From the NCBI RefSeq assembly GCF_041107455.1, contig NZ_JBGBPY010000001.1:372001-436000 (forward strand): 64,000 nucleotides of DNA, given 5' to 3'. Under the pieces are notes generated by a model. It worked only from the letters and a program-made list of their open reading frames with translations. It had not been told where the DNA came from and ran no database searches. Below are positions 8,733-20,229 of this stretch, piece after piece. Every line of letters begins with the position of its first letter. Position 1 is the stretch's first letter. The DNA is from Rhodanobacter humi. GTDB lineage: Bacteria; Pseudomonadota; Gammaproteobacteria; Xanthomonadales; Rhodanobacteraceae. A program made the translations under genes and the position numbers.

Positions 8733-11651
8733 ATGACCAAGCTCGCCACCGAAGCCACCACTGTACAGTTCCCACTGGTCGACTACGCTGCTGCTGCCGG
8801 CTGGGAGCGCGTGAGCGACAGCGAGGCCATGCGCAAGCGCAGAGGCGAGGGTGGCCTGTTCTTCTACGACGAGCTGGAAGCGGCGCTGCTGCGTCTGAAC
8901 CCGGGTGTAGTGACCCCGGTCGATGTGCCCGGCATCGTGCAGCGGCTGGAAAGCCTGCCCAACACCATCGCCGGCAACCGCGAGGTGCTGGAGTGGCTGC
9001 GCGGCAAGCACACGATCTATGTGGACAGCGAGAAGCGCCATCGCAACGTCCGGCTGGCGGACTTCGACAACCAACCCGGCAACAACATCTTTCAGGTGAG
9101 CTGGGAGTGGGCTTACCGCAACGGTGTGCGCAAGGGCAACCGTGCCGACGTGGTGTTCGTGATCAATGGCGTTCCGGTGGCGATCGTCGAGAACAAGAAC
9201 CCCAAGTCGAAGGACGCGATGAGCAAGGCACTGGTGCAGTTGCGCCGTTACGAGCTGGAAACACCGGAGATGCTCACCGCGCCACAGGTGTTCAACATCA
9301 CCCACCTGATCGAATACTTCTACGGCGTCACCTGGAACACCCAGCGCAAGCACGTCTTCAACTGGAAGGAGGAGAAGGCCGGCAGCTACGAGGATCGGGT
9401 GAAGCATTTCTTCGACCACACCCGCTTCCTGCGCATGCTGCGTGACTGGATACTGTTCTTCGAGCAGGACGACGAATTGCGCAAGACCATCCTGCGCCAG
9501 CACCAGACCCGCGCGGCGATCAAGGTGGCCGAGCGCTGCGCCGACCCGTCCAAACGCAGCGGCCTTGTCTGGCATACGCAGGGCTCGGGCAAGACCTTCA
9601 CCATGGTGACTGCGGCGCGGCTGATGCTGGAGAACCCGCAGCGATTCGCCGGTGCCACCGTGCTGCTGGTGGTGGACCGCAACGAACTGGAAGGCCAGCT
9701 TTCGGGTTGGGTAGAAGCGCTGCTTGGCGACTTCCAGGGCAGCGGCGTTGCAGTGGAAATCGCCAGCAGCAAGAAACGGCTCAAGTCGCTGCTGAAGCAG
9801 GAGTTCAGCGGCCTGATCGTCACCATGATCCACAAGTTCGACAAGCTGGATGCGAACCTGTCCACGCGAAGCAACGTGTATGTATTGATCGACGAGGCGC
9901 ACCGCTCCACCGGCGGCGACCTGGGCAATTACCTGATGGGCGCCCTGCCGAACGCCACCCTGATCGGCTTCACCGGCACGCCGGTGGACAAGACCGCCTA
10001 CGGCAAGGGCACGTTCAAGACGTTCGGCCATGAGGACGAATCCGGCTACCTCGACAAGTATTCGATTGCCGAATCCATCGCCGATGGAACAACCGTGCGA
10101 CTACGCCATACGCTGGCGCCGGCCAAAGTGCTGCTGCCGGTCGAGAAGCTGGAAAAGGAGTTCTATGCGCTGGCCGAGAGCGAGGGCATCAGCGACATCG
10201 ACGACCTGAACCGCATTCTCGATCGTGCCGTGAACCTGCGTGCGTTCCTGAAATCGGACGATCGTGTGGATGCCGTAGCCCGCTTTGTGGCGCAACACTT
10301 CCGCGAGAACGTGGAACCGCTGGGCTACAAGGCATTCCTGGTCGGCGTGGATCGCGAGGCTTGCGCGCTGTACAAGCAGGCGCTGGACAAATACCTGCCA
10401 GCCGATTACTCGGTACCTGTGTACACGCAGAGCGCAGCCGATGCGATCGACTATCCGCTGGTCGCCACGCATCAGATTGATCCGGCACAAGAGAAACGTG
10501 TGCGCAAGCTATTCCGCAAGCCGGATCAGCAACCGAAGATCCTTATCGTCACCGACAAGTTGTTGACGGGCTACGACGCATCGATTTTGTATGCGATGTA
10601 TCTGGACAAGCCCATGCGTGACCATGTGTTGCTGCAGGCCATTTCACGTGTCAACCGCCCCTACGAGGATGCGGATGGTCGGCAGAAACCCAGCGGCCTG
10701 ATCATCGACTTCATCGGCATGCTGCGCGACCTGAACAAGGCATTGGCATTCGATTCACAGGACGTATCCGGCGTGATCGAGGATTTGGACCTACTGCTGG
10801 CGGAGTTCCGCCGACTGCTGGCGGAGGCACAAGCGCGCTATCTGGCGCCGCTTGAAGGCGGCAAAGACAAGCAGCTCGAAACCCTTCTGTACGACGTATT
10901 CCTCGCGCCGGAGGTACGTCAGGAATTCAACGACAGCTACCGTCAGATCGAAAGCCTGTACGAGATTCTTTCACCTTCACCGGAGCTGCGCGAACACATT
11001 GAAACGTTCCAACAGCTGGTCGATCTTTACCTGATGGTTCGCAATGCCTACTCCAGCCCTACCCGTTTCTACGAGGATGTGGCGCGCAAGACCGAACAGA
11101 TGGTGCGCGACATGGCCAGCAGCGGCGGGGTGATCACCACGGGCAAGGTGATCGAGTTTGACCTGAAGACCCTGCAGGCGCTGCGTACCGAAGGTGACGA
11201 CAATGCCACCGTGATCAATCTGGTGCGTGCGATCGAAACCGAGGCCGAAGAGAACGCGGAACAGCAACCCGTGCTGCTCGACATTGCCCAGCGTGCGGCG
11301 GCCATTCTCGACGCGCTTGAACAACGCACGATCCACACGCAGCAGGCCATCGAGCAACTGTCGCTGCTGGTCGACGAGCGAGAACAGGCCGATGCCGAAC
11401 GTGAAAAGCTTGATCTTGACCCCACCACATTCGCGGTCTACTGGCATCTGCAGGGTGATGGCATCAAGGATGCGCTGCCTGTGGCCCGCGAGATCATGGC
11501 GGCAGTGGCCAAATACCCGAATCATCGCGACAACGATGACGAGCGGCGGCAGCTCAAGTCCGAGATCTACCGCAGCCTGGTGACCCGCGGCACCGACGGC
11601 GCACAGATGGTGCGCCTTGGCGATGCCGTGCTGCGCATGCTGCGGAACTGA
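8733..11651 (+). CDS. hsdR: Type I restriction endonuclease subunit R
   Basis: 972 residues. The N-terminal nuclease domain shows the PD-(D/E)xK pattern with NGVPVAIVENKNPKSKDAM (E and K of the motif near residue 153). A superfamily 2 helicase motor follows: HTQGSGKTFTM (Walker A, about 280), LLVVDRNELEGQL, LIDEAHRSTGGDLG (DEAH, about 386), GFTGTPVDK, and the second lobe with ILIVTDKLLTGYDA and LLQAISRVNRPY. The C-terminus is helical for binding HsdM. It translocates unmethylated DNA with ATP and cuts at a distance. ATG 8733 chosen; a GTG at 8712 in frame would add seven residues. Confidence 0.95.
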   Translation: MTKLATEATTVQFPLVDYAAAAGWERVSDSEAMRKRRGEGGLFFYDELEAALLRLNPGVVTPVDVPGIVQRLESLPNTIAGNREVLEWLRGKHTIYVDSEKRHRNVRLADFDNQPGNNIFQVSWEWAYRNGVRKGNRADVVFVINGVPVAIVENKNPKSKDAMSKALVQLRRYELETPEMLTAPQVFNITHLIEYFYGVTWNTQRKHVFNWKEEKAGSYEDRVKHFFDHTRFLRMLRDWILFFEQDDELRKTILRQHQTRAAIKVAERCADPSKRSGLVWHTQGSGKTFTMVTAARLMLENPQRFAGATVLLVVDRNELEGQLSGWVEALLGDFQGSGVAVEIASSKKRLKSLLKQEFSGLIVTMIHKFDKLDANLSTRSNVYVLIDEAHRSTGGDLGNYLMGALPNATLIGFTGTPVDKTAYGKGTFKTFGHEDESGYLDKYSIAESIADGTTVRLRHTLAPAKVLLPVEKLEKEFYALAESEGISDIDDLNRILDRAVNLRAFLKSDDRVDAVARFVAQHFRENVEPLGYKAFLVGVDREACALYKQALDKYLPADYSVPVYTQSAADAIDYPLVATHQIDPAQEKRVRKLFRKPDQQPKILIVTDKLLTGYDASILYAMYLDKPMRDHVLLQAISRVNRPYEDADGRQKPSGLIIDFIGMLRDLNKALAFDSQDVSGVIEDLDLLLAEFRRLLAEAQARYLAPLEGGKDKQLETLLYDVFLAPEVRQEFNDSYRQIESLYEILSPSPELREHIETFQQLVDLYLMVRNAYSSPTRFYEDVARKTEQMVRDMASSGGVITTGKVIEFDLKTLQALRTEGDDNATVINLVRAIETEAEENAEQQPVLLDIAQRAAAILDALEQRTIHTQQAIEQLSLLVDEREQADAEREKLDLDPTTFAVYWHLQGDGIKDALPVAREIMAAVAKYPNHRDNDDERRQLKSEIYRSLVTRGTDGAQMVRLGDAVLRMLRN

Positions 11652-11663
11652 GACTACGCTGCC

Positions 11664-11945
11664 ATGCATACCGACAAATTGCGCCAGCGCATTGCGCAAT
11701 GGGCCATCACTCTAAAAGTGAGGCCCACCCAAGTCCGAATTCAACGCATGACTCGCAAGTGGGCATCCTGCTCACCGGCAGGTCGTGTCACATTCAGTGA
11801 CGAACTGCTCTGCAAACCCATAGCGTTTCAGGATTGCGTGATTGTCCATGAGCTGCTGCACCTGCGCATCCGCAATCATGGAAGGCTTTTCGCCGCAACG
11901 CTTAAAGCACATCTGCCCGATAATCCATGGATCGGGCAGGTGTAG
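11664..11945 (+). CDS. YgjP-like (DUF45) small metallopeptidase
   Basis: 93 residues: [56 protein letters not shown]. This is the core of the YgjP/DUF45 zinc metalloprotease family, with HELLH and the downstream NHG-x-LF supplying the third ligand region. It is shorter than full YgjP (about 170-240 residues) but contains the active-site part. Twelve bases after hsdR, so presumably the last gene of the restriction-modification unit; similar peptidases are often found at the end of type I loci. Its role there is unknown. Confidence 0.85.
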   Translation: MHTDKLRQRIAQWAITLKVRPTQVRIQRMTRKWASCSPAGRVTFSDELLCKPIAFQDCVIVHELLHLRIRNHGRLFAATLKAHLPDNPWIGQV

Positions 11946-11954
11946 CCAACAGCA

Positions 11955-13628
<1,674 letters not shown>

Positions 13629-13831
13629 GGCGATCTCGCGGAACCGGTGAAAACCCGATTGTGGCGAGCGCACCCCCGCGTGGAAAGTGGCGCTGCCGCA
13701 TGACGGCGGAAAAACCTGCGGAAGATTGAGGCCCGGCGAGCATGTAACCGGGCACGCACGTGCGGCGAAAGCCTTGGTGGCGCGGGCCGGCAACGGCCGC
13801 GCTCGTCCCCGTTCCCGGCAAGGAATCCCGC

Positions 13832-14926
13832 ATGCCCGATCCACACGCACCCACTGCCCCGCCTGCCCGTCATCCGGGCGCGTGGGCGCTGATCCTCGCC
13901 GTCCCCACGGCTTGCGCGCTCGCGCTTGCCTACGTCGGCGGCTGGCTTTCGCCGCAGCGGCTGACGCCGCAGCGCATCGTCGACCAGTTCCAGCAGAACG
14001 CCGGCGTGCATCCCGGCTACCGGCGCAACCACGCGAAGGGCGTGTGCGTGGCCGGCTACTTCCAGAGCAGCGGCGAGGCCGCGTCGTATTCGGTGGCGCA
14101 GGTGTTCGCGCCGGGCCAGCGCACGCCGGTGGTGGGCCGCTTCGCGATTCCCGGCAGCAACCCGTATGCGCCGGACGGCAGCGTGCCCATCCGCAGCATG
14201 GCGCTGCGCTTCGCGCTGGCGGACGGCCAGCAATGGCGCACCGGCATGAACAGCATGCCGGTGTTCCCGGTCGCGACGCCGCAAGCGTTCTTCGCGCAAT
14301 TGCAGGCGGGGCAGCCCGACCCGGCCACCGGCAAGCCCGACCCGGCGAAGCTCGCCGCGTTCTTCGCCGCGCACCCGGAAACGGCGGCGTTTCGCGCCTG
14401 GGCGAAAACCGCGAAGCCCTCGGCCAGCTTCGCCACCGACGGCTACTGGAGCCTCGACGCGTTCGTGTTCACGGCCCCCGATGGCGCGCAACACGCGGTG
14501 CGCTGGCGCATGGCGCCAGAGTCCGTGGACGGCGCCGCCGCACCGGCAAACGATCCCGACTACCTGGCCGCCGACCTGCGCCAGCGCCTTGCCCATGGCC
14601 CGCTGCACTGGAAGCTGCTGGTGACGCTGGCCAGGCCGGGCGACCCCACGAATGACGCGACCAAGGCATGGCCGGCTGATCGCCCCACCGTCGACGCCGG
14701 CACGCTGGTGGTCGAAAGCGAGCAGCCGCAGGACAGCGGCCCCTGCCGTGACATCAACTATGACCCGACGGTGCTGCCGAACGGCATCGAGGTTTCCGAC
14801 GATCCGCTGCTGCCCGCGCGCTCGGCCGCCTACGCCGACTCCTACCTGCGCCGCACCAGCGAGGAAGCGCATCTGCCGGGCACCGCCCGCGTCGACACGA
14901 AGCCGCAAGCGGAGGCCCGCCCATGA
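13832..14926 (+). CDS. Catalase-like heme peroxidase, membrane-anchored or exported
   Basis: 364 residues with an N-terminal hydrophobic segment ([22 protein letters not shown]), then a reduced catalase domain of the SrpA-like catalase-related peroxidase family: [64 protein letters not shown]. True catalase length is about 480 or more, so this is the short periplasmic type. AAGGA lies upstream of ATG 13832. The stop overlaps the cytochrome b561 start (ATGA), so the two probably work together, the cytochrome supplying electrons for peroxide reduction. Confidence 0.88.
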   Translation: MPDPHAPTAPPARHPGAWALILAVPTACALALAYVGGWLSPQRLTPQRIVDQFQQNAGVHPGYRRNHAKGVCVAGYFQSSGEAASYSVAQVFAPGQRTPVVGRFAIPGSNPYAPDGSVPIRSMALRFALADGQQWRTGMNSMPVFPVATPQAFFAQLQAGQPDPATGKPDPAKLAAFFAAHPETAAFRAWAKTAKPSASFATDGYWSLDAFVFTAPDGAQHAVRWRMAPESVDGAAAPANDPDYLAADLRQRLAHGPLHWKLLVTLARPGDPTNDATKAWPADRPTVDAGTLVVESEQPQDSGPCRDINYDPTVLPNGIEVSDDPLLPARSAAYADSYLRRTSEEAHLPGTARVDTKPQAEARP

Positions 14927-15462
14927 ACAACCCGACCGGCATGTTTGCCCTGCCCGCCCGCATCCTGCACTGGCTGATGGCGGCGATGATCCTTGCGATG
15001 CTGTTCATCGGCGTCGGCATGGTGGCGTCGGTGTCCGAACGCCACGAGTGGTTGCTGCGCATCCACAAGCCGCTCGGCATCGCGATCCTGCTGCTGGCCG
15101 TGGTGCGCCTCGCCGTGCGCCTGCGGCATCCGCCACCGCCATTGCCGGCGGATCTCCCCATGCTGCAGAAGCTGGCCGCGCACGCCTCGCACTGGCTGCT
15201 GTACGCGCTGATGATCGCGATGCCGCTGGTCGGCTGGGCGATGCTTTCGGCCGGCGGCTATCCGGTGATGCTCGGCGCATCGTTGCGTCTGCCGGCGATC
15301 CTGCCGGCCAGCGCCACCGCGTTCGCGATCCTGCGCCACCTGCACGGATGGCTGGCGCTGCTGCTGCTCCTCACCTTCCTCGCGCACCTGGGCGCGGCGC
15401 TGTACCACGGACTGATCCGGCGCGACGGGGTGCTGGCGAGCATGGTTGGCGGCAGGCGGTGA
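14923..15462 (+). CDS. Cytochrome b561-family protein
   Basis: 179 residues with four predicted membrane helices and histidines placed as in bacterial cytochrome b561: ARILHWLMAAMILAMLFIGVGM, LLRIHKPLGIAILLLAVVRLAVRL, HASHWLLYALMIAMPLVGWAML, LRHLHGWLALLLLLTFLAHLGAALYHGLIRRDG. It binds two b hemes and moves electrons from the quinol pool. Translationally coupled to the catalase-like peroxidase, a pairing seen in many proteobacteria. Ends eight bases before the convergent esterase gene. Confidence 0.92.
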   Translation: MNNPTGMFALPARILHWLMAAMILAMLFIGVGMVASVSERHEWLLRIHKPLGIAILLLAVVRLAVRLRHPPPPLPADLPMLQKLAAHASHWLLYALMIAMPLVGWAMLSAGGYPVMLGASLRLPAILPASATAFAILRHLHGWLALLLLLTFLAHLGAALYHGLIRRDGVLASMVGGRR

Positions 15463-15469
15463 TGAGGCC

Positions 15470-16876
15470 TCAATGGCAGGCCTGCGGCGGTTGCAGCGCC
15501 GCGTGGAACAGCACGTTGTAGGCCAGCGTGCCCATCACGGCGTAGCCGCGGTCGTTCGGGTGCAGGCCCGCATCGCCCGCGCAGACGGCCGCCATGCCGA
15601 CCGGCAGCGGGGACTGTTGCGCGGCCAGCGGCGGCGGCGTGTACGCGCCCGCCACGGCGCCGGAGAAATCGATCACGCCGTCGAACGTGCCCGAGCGGCG
15701 TATCCATGCGTTGAACTGCAGCCGCACGGCCTCCCGCTGCGGGCTGTACCAGTCCGCAACCCCGGCGAACGGCGTGACGGTGCCGGCGTAGATGCGCAGA
15801 TGATGCTGGTGGGCGACGTCCGCCAGCATGCGCATCGCGGCGATGAGGTCGCCGGCCGAGGCGCCGTTCGGATAACCGGCCGGATCGATGCCGCGATCGA
15901 TGTCGTTCGCGCCGAACAGCACGACCACGTCGGTGACGCCGGGGCGGTCGACCACGTCGCGCAGGAAACGCTTCAGGCCGGAAGCACCGGCGGCGGGCGC
16001 ACCGATCTGGTCGGTGGCCAGTTCGTCGGCGCTGATGCCGGCGTTCACCACCGCCGCCGCATCGCCATGGCGCTGGGCAAGGCCCGCCAGCACCCCAGGC
16101 CACGTTGTGCCGGGCGCGCTGGCGAAGGCGCCATCGGTGATCGAGTCGCCGAACGCGACGATGCCGCGGGTGCTGGCCGGTGCCTCGACCTCGATGCCGG
16201 CGAGCACGTAGATGTGATCGTCCCGCGTGCGTGGCAGCGCGTGCGCGGCCGGCAGCTGCGCCAGCGACGGCAGTCGCGTGGCGTCGCCGTCGACCGCGTA
16301 CGTGGTGTGCGCCTGTTCCATCGGATGGAAATCGGCGAGCTGCGCCGGCCCGTCGAAGTACAGGCTGACGACCACGTTGGCCAGCGCCGGCACGCGCAGG
16401 GCTACCGGATCGCTGACCGCCTCGCCGCCGGGCGCGATCGTGATCGAAGGCTTGCCGCCGTCGAAGCTCAGCGGCCGATCGCTGCCGGACTCGATCGCGG
16501 ACAGGTCATCGGCATGGCCGGCGCCGAGCGCGATGCGCGCCGCGCTCACGGTGAGCGGCGCGATCCCGTAATAGTTCGACAGCCGGATGCGCACGCGCTC
16601 GCCGCCGGCGCTGGCGTTCACGCTCTGGCGAAGGGTCAGGTGATCGACCGTGGGCGCCCGCTCGACCGGCTGCCCCCAGGCATCCCGTTCCGGTTTGCCG
16701 TCGCGCCCTGCGACGCGCGCGACCTGCGACGTCATTGCCTGTCCCCACGTGGCGACCCATTTCTGCGCCGCCGGCTTCACGGGAACCGTGCAGGCCGGAA
16801 GCAGCAGGCATGCCGACAGCAACGCCGACAGCGCGACGATGTGCAGCGAACGGGCATTGCGGCATGCATGGGTCAT
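15470..16876 (-). CDS. SGNH/GDSL-type hydrolase, secreted or lipoprotein
   Basis: 468 residues with a signal sequence ending in a lipobox-like LLLPAC (about residue 29). SGNH blocks are visible: GIVAFGDSITDGAF (catalytic Ser), AVVNAGISADEL (Gly), VVLFGANDI (Asn) and GLHPNDRGYAVMG (Asp/His). An N-terminal domain with VRIRLSNYYGIAPLTVSAARIAL precedes the hydrolase, as in extracellular GDSL esterases acting on acetylated sugars. Start at ATG 16876 gives a sensible signal peptide. Substrate unknown; an esterase on plant or cell-wall polysaccharide is a reasonable guess. Confidence 0.88.
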   Translation of the reverse strand: MTHACRNARSLHIVALSALLSACLLLPACTVPVKPAAQKWVATWGQAMTSQVARVAGRDGKPERDAWGQPVERAPTVDHLTLRQSVNASAGGERVRIRLSNYYGIAPLTVSAARIALGAGHADDLSAIESGSDRPLSFDGGKPSITIAPGGEAVSDPVALRVPALANVVVSLYFDGPAQLADFHPMEQAHTTYAVDGDATRLPSLAQLPAAHALPRTRDDHIYVLAGIEVEAPASTRGIVAFGDSITDGAFASAPGTTWPGVLAGLAQRHGDAAAVVNAGISADELATDQIGAPAAGASGLKRFLRDVVDRPGVTDVVVLFGANDIDRGIDPAGYPNGASAGDLIAAMRMLADVAHQHHLRIYAGTVTPFAGVADWYSPQREAVRLQFNAWIRRSGTFDGVIDFSGAVAGAYTPPPLAAQQSPLPVGMAAVCAGDAGLHPNDRGYAVMGTLAYNVLFHAALQPPQACH

Positions 16877-17111
16877 GCGTGTGTGCTCGGGGAAGGAAGG
16901 GTGCTGTCCGGATCGTTCGGCAATCCGCATCCGGCTGTCAATGCGCCGGACCGGCCAGCCGCGATCCCACCGCCAGGTTGGCGCGAGGCGCGCCGCCACA
17001 TCGGCCGAAACATCCTTCCGACGTCAATTGACGACCATCAGGCAGCGGCGGAGACTGGTGGGCCGGGGAATCCGGGCATGGCCATCGCGCGTCATAGCGG
17101 GGGAGGCTGCC

Positions 17112-17675
17112 ATGCTTGCGAAAGAATCGATGTACCGCTTCACGATCGCCACCACGATGCTGCTCGCCATCGGCGGGTTGCAGGCCGCCGACAAGAAAGC
17201 GCCCACGGATGCCGAACTGATCGGTAGCGCGATGCGCGCGGCGCCGGCGAGCGTCGCGAAAAACGCCACGATCGTCGTGCCGGGCGCGGACGGCACGATG
17301 CGCACGCTGCGCAAGGGCACGAACGCGTTCACGTGCATGCCGGACAACCCGGCCACGCCGGGGCCGGACCCGATGTGCGCGGACAAGACCGCATGGGCGT
17401 GGCTGGCCGCGTACATGGCGCACAAGCCGCCGCCGTCCGGGACCGGCATCGCGTACATGCTGCAGGGCGGCGTCGATGCGAGCAACACCGATCCCTCCGC
17501 GATGAAACCCGCGGCGGGCCAGCACTGGATCCGCACCGGCCCGCACCTGATGATCTTCGGCGCGGATGCGGCGTTCTACGACGCGTACCCGAAGAGCGCG
17601 ACACCGGATACCTCCGTGCCGTACGTGATGTGGGCCGGCACGCCCTACCAGCACCTGATGGCGCCCGTGCACTGA
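17112..17675 (+). CDS. Exported hypothetical protein
   Basis: 187 residues with a signal peptide (MYRFTIATTMLLAIGGLQAA). The mature part is a globular domain with FTCMPDNPATPGPDPMCADKTAWAWLAAYM and GIAYMLQGGVDASNTDPSA, and ends SVPYVMWAGTPYQHLMAPV. Homologues are common as unnamed periplasmic proteins in proteobacteria; function is not recognised. A GGGAGG site lies six bases before ATG 17112. Stands alone between two oppositely or separately controlled genes. Confidence 0.75.
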   Translation: MLAKESMYRFTIATTMLLAIGGLQAADKKAPTDAELIGSAMRAAPASVAKNATIVVPGADGTMRTLRKGTNAFTCMPDNPATPGPDPMCADKTAWAWLAAYMAHKPPPSGTGIAYMLQGGVDASNTDPSAMKPAAGQHWIRTGPHLMIFGADAAFYDAYPKSATPDTSVPYVMWAGTPYQHLMAPVH

Positions 17676-17708
17676 ACGGAACGGGTGCGTGCCATTCATG
17701 TCCGAAAA

Positions 17709-17731
17709 CGGCGAGTCGCGACGACTCGCCG
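17709..17731. other. Hairpin upstream of alkA
   Basis: Perfect 10-bp inverted repeat CGGCGAGTCG / CGACTCGCCG with a 3-base loop, 17 bases before the alkA start. It could be a terminator of the preceding gene without T-run, or an operator near the alkA promoter; sequence alone does not decide. Confidence 0.4.
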
Positions 17732-17747
17732 GTGCTAGCCTGCCGGC

Positions 17748-19262
17748 ATGAACGATCCCCATGCCGGCACCCTGCCCGACCCGCGCGCCTGCGAACAGGC
17801 CCGCCTCAGCCGCGACGCGCGCTTCGACGGCCTGTTCTTCACCGCGGTGCGCAGCACCGGCATCTATTGCCGGCCGGTGTGCCCCGCGCCGTCGCCGAAG
17901 CGCGAGAACGTGCGCTATTACGCGAGCGCCGCGGCGGCGGAAGCGGCCGGTTTCCGGCCTTGCCTGCGCTGCCGCCCGGAACTGTCGCCGGGCAACGACG
18001 TGTGGCAGCGCGGCGACCACGTGGTGGCGCGCGCGTTGAAGCTGATCGGGCACGGTGCGCTGGAGGAAGGCTCGCTGGACCAGCTCGCCGCGCGCATCGG
18101 CCTGGGCGCGCGGCAGCTGCGCCGGCTGTTCACGGAACGGCTCGGCGCTTCGCCGCTCAGCGTGCACACCACGCGCCGGCTGCTGTTCGCGAAGCAGCTG
18201 CTGACGGAGACGGCGCTGCCGGTGACGGAAGTCGCGCTCGCGTCCGGCTTCCGCAGCCTGCGCCGCTTCAACGCCGCGTTTGCGCAGGCGAACCGCATCG
18301 CGCCGCGCGAATTGCGCCGCCAGCCGCGCGCGGCGACGACGGACGGCGCGCTGGTACTGCGGCTCGCGTATCGCCCGCCGTTCGATTTCGCGTCGCTGCT
18401 CGCGTTCCTCGGCGGTCGCGCGCTGCCGGGCATCGAGCAGGTGGACGAAGCCACGTATGCGCGCGTGTTCGGCCCCGCCGACGCGCCGGGCTGGCTGCGC
18501 GTTTCCGCGTGGCCGGGCGGCGAGCATGCATTGAAGCTGGAACTGCATTGCCCGCAACCGGCGCAGATGCTCGGCGTGGTGGCGCGCGTGCGCCGCCTGT
18601 TCGATCTCGACGCCGACCCGCGCGCGATCGCCGACGCGCTGCGCGGCGAAGCCACGTTGCGTCCGCTGCTGCGCAAGCGCCCGGGTTTGCGCCTGCCGGG
18701 CAGCTGGGACGGTTTCGAAATCGCGGTGCGCGCGGTGCTCGGCCAACAGGTGAGCGTGGCCGCCGCGCGCACGCTGGCCACGCGCCTCGTGCAGCGTCAC
18801 GGCATGGTGTTGGCGCAGGCGCCGCTGCCGGGGCTGGACCGGCTGTTCCCCACGCCCGAAGCGCTGGCGGACGCGGACCTGCGCGAACTCGGCGTGACCG
18901 GCGCACGCGCGGAAACAATCCGCGGCATGGCGCGCGCATTGCTGGACGGTCGCGTGGATTTCCGCGCCGAGCAGTCGCTGGACGAATTCGTGGCACGCTG
19001 GGTCGCGCTGCCCGGCATTGGCGAATGGACCGCGCATTACATGGCGATGCGCGCGCTGAGCCATCCCGACGCGTTTCCCGCCGCGGACCTGATTCTGCGC
19101 CGTGCCGCGGCGCGCGGCGGCGAGGCGCTGGGCACGAAAGCTTTGACCACGCTGGCCGAGGCGTGGCGGCCGTGGCGCGCGTATGCGGTGATCCACCTGT
19201 GGCGCGGCAGCGCCGACGCCGCGCCGGTATCGCGCGCGAAACGCAAGGGATCAGCTACATGA
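17748..19262 (+). CDS. alkA: Ada-type regulator/DNA-3-methyladenine glycosylase II
   Basis: 504 residues in four parts: an Ada-like zinc domain with four Cys (YCRPVCP and CLRCRPE, residues about 44-84), an AraC-type helix-turn-helix (about 95-190, LDQLAARIGLGARQLRRLFTERLG), an AlkA N-terminal domain, and a helix-hairpin-helix glycosylase domain with VLGQQVSVAAARTLA and LPGIGEWTAHYMAMRALSHPDAFPAAD, the last Asp being catalytic. It would sense alkyl damage and excise 3-methylpurines. There is no O6-methyltransferase domain; that function is in the next gene, which overlaps by ATGA. Confidence 0.95.
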   Translation: MNDPHAGTLPDPRACEQARLSRDARFDGLFFTAVRSTGIYCRPVCPAPSPKRENVRYYASAAAAEAAGFRPCLRCRPELSPGNDVWQRGDHVVARALKLIGHGALEEGSLDQLAARIGLGARQLRRLFTERLGASPLSVHTTRRLLFAKQLLTETALPVTEVALASGFRSLRRFNAAFAQANRIAPRELRRQPRAATTDGALVLRLAYRPPFDFASLLAFLGGRALPGIEQVDEATYARVFGPADAPGWLRVSAWPGGEHALKLELHCPQPAQMLGVVARVRRLFDLDADPRAIADALRGEATLRPLLRKRPGLRLPGSWDGFEIAVRAVLGQQVSVAAARTLATRLVQRHGMVLAQAPLPGLDRLFPTPEALADADLRELGVTGARAETIRGMARALLDGRVDFRAEQSLDEFVARWVALPGIGEWTAHYMAMRALSHPDAFPAADLILRRAAARGGEALGTKALTTLAEAWRPWRAYAVIHLWRGSADAAPVSRAKRKGSAT

Positions 19263-19789
19263 GCGCACCGGAAACGATCTGGTACGACGAGCTGCCCACG
19301 CCGATCGGCCGGCTGCGCCTGGCCGCCGATGCGCAAGGCCTGCGCGAAGTGTGGTTCGAGAGCGGGCGCCACCAGAAGATGCCGGCAGCGCATTGGAAAC
19401 ACGATGCCGGCAAGCTCGCGTTCGCCCGCGTGCAGCTGGAGGAATACTTCGCCGGCACGCGGCAAACGTTCGCGCTGCCGCTGCATCCGCTGGGCACGCC
19501 GTTCCAGCTCGCGGTATGGCAGGAACTGGCGCGCATCCCCTACGGCGTCACGATCAGCTACGGCGAGCTGGCGCGGCGCATCGACCAGCCGCAGGCGGTA
19601 CGCGCGGTGGGCGCCGCGAACGGGCGCAACCCGTTGCCGATCGTGCTGCCCTGCCACCGCGTGATCGGCGCGGACGGCAGCCTCACCGGCTTCGGCGGCG
19701 GCCTGCCGGTGAAGCGCTTCCTGCTGTCGTTCGAGCACCGCATTACGCACGGCGACCTGTTCGCCGCGCCACCCGCACCGACTCAGTGA
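19259..19789 (+). CDS. ogt: Methylated-DNA--protein-cysteine S-methyltransferase
   Basis: 176 residues. The C-terminal half has the family signature GRNPLPIVLPCHRVIGADGSLTGFGGGLPVKRFLL, with the acceptor Cys in PCHRV, and a winged helix before it (PYGVTISYGELARRIDQPQAVRAVG). It directly removes methyl groups from O6-methylguanine. Start ATG 19259 overlaps the alkA stop, so the two repair genes form one unit covering N- and O-alkylation damage. Confidence 0.96.
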   Translation: MSAPETIWYDELPTPIGRLRLAADAQGLREVWFESGRHQKMPAAHWKHDAGKLAFARVQLEEYFAGTRQTFALPLHPLGTPFQLAVWQELARIPYGVTISYGELARRIDQPQAVRAVGAANGRNPLPIVLPCHRVIGADGSLTGFGGGLPVKRFLLSFEHRITHGDLFAAPPAPTQ

Positions 19790-20181
19790 CCGTGCTGCGC
19801 CTGCGATGACGCGTCCGTCGGCTGCGACGGCTGCGGCTGCGGCAAGCTGGAAGCATCGCGGTACTGGTTGACGAGATCCTGCTGCTGCACGTTCTCGCGC
19901 TGCTGCTGCGCGCGATCGGCCTGCTCCTGCTGGCTGCGCGCGGCGGAGCCCTGCGCCAGCGGCTGCTGCGCCATGTTCGCCACGTTCTGGCGCTGCTGCG
20001 CCTGCTGCTGGCTCTTCTGCAACTGGTCGCTGACCTGCTGCTGGCGCACGGTCTGCTGGTACTGCGCGTTCGCCGGTGGCGTCTGCGCCGCGACCGTGCC
20101 GGCGAATGCGAGCATGCCGGCCAGCAGCCAGCGCGACGGGGAACGATGCGTTTTCCGATCACAAGAACGTGCGATTGTCAT
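19783..20181 (-). CDS. Gln-rich small exported protein
   Basis: 132 residues with a signal peptide (SPSRWLLAGMLAFAGTVAAQTPP). The rest is low-complexity, about a third Gln, with runs like QQQVSDQLQKSQQQAQQRQN that suggest a helix or coiled coil. It is not part of a family I can name. The 3' end overlaps the convergent ogt gene by seven bases. A longer start (MRMSPHDRPDAM) is possible. Confidence 0.6.
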   Translation of the reverse strand: MTIARSCDRKTHRSPSRWLLAGMLAFAGTVAAQTPPANAQYQQTVRQQQVSDQLQKSQQQAQQRQNVANMAQQPLAQGSAARSQQEQADRAQQQRENVQQQDLVNQYRDASSLPQPQPSQPTDASSQAQHGH

Positions 20182-20229
20182 GGCATCTGGGCGATCATGG
20201 GGAGACATTCGCATCGTATGGATTCCTGC

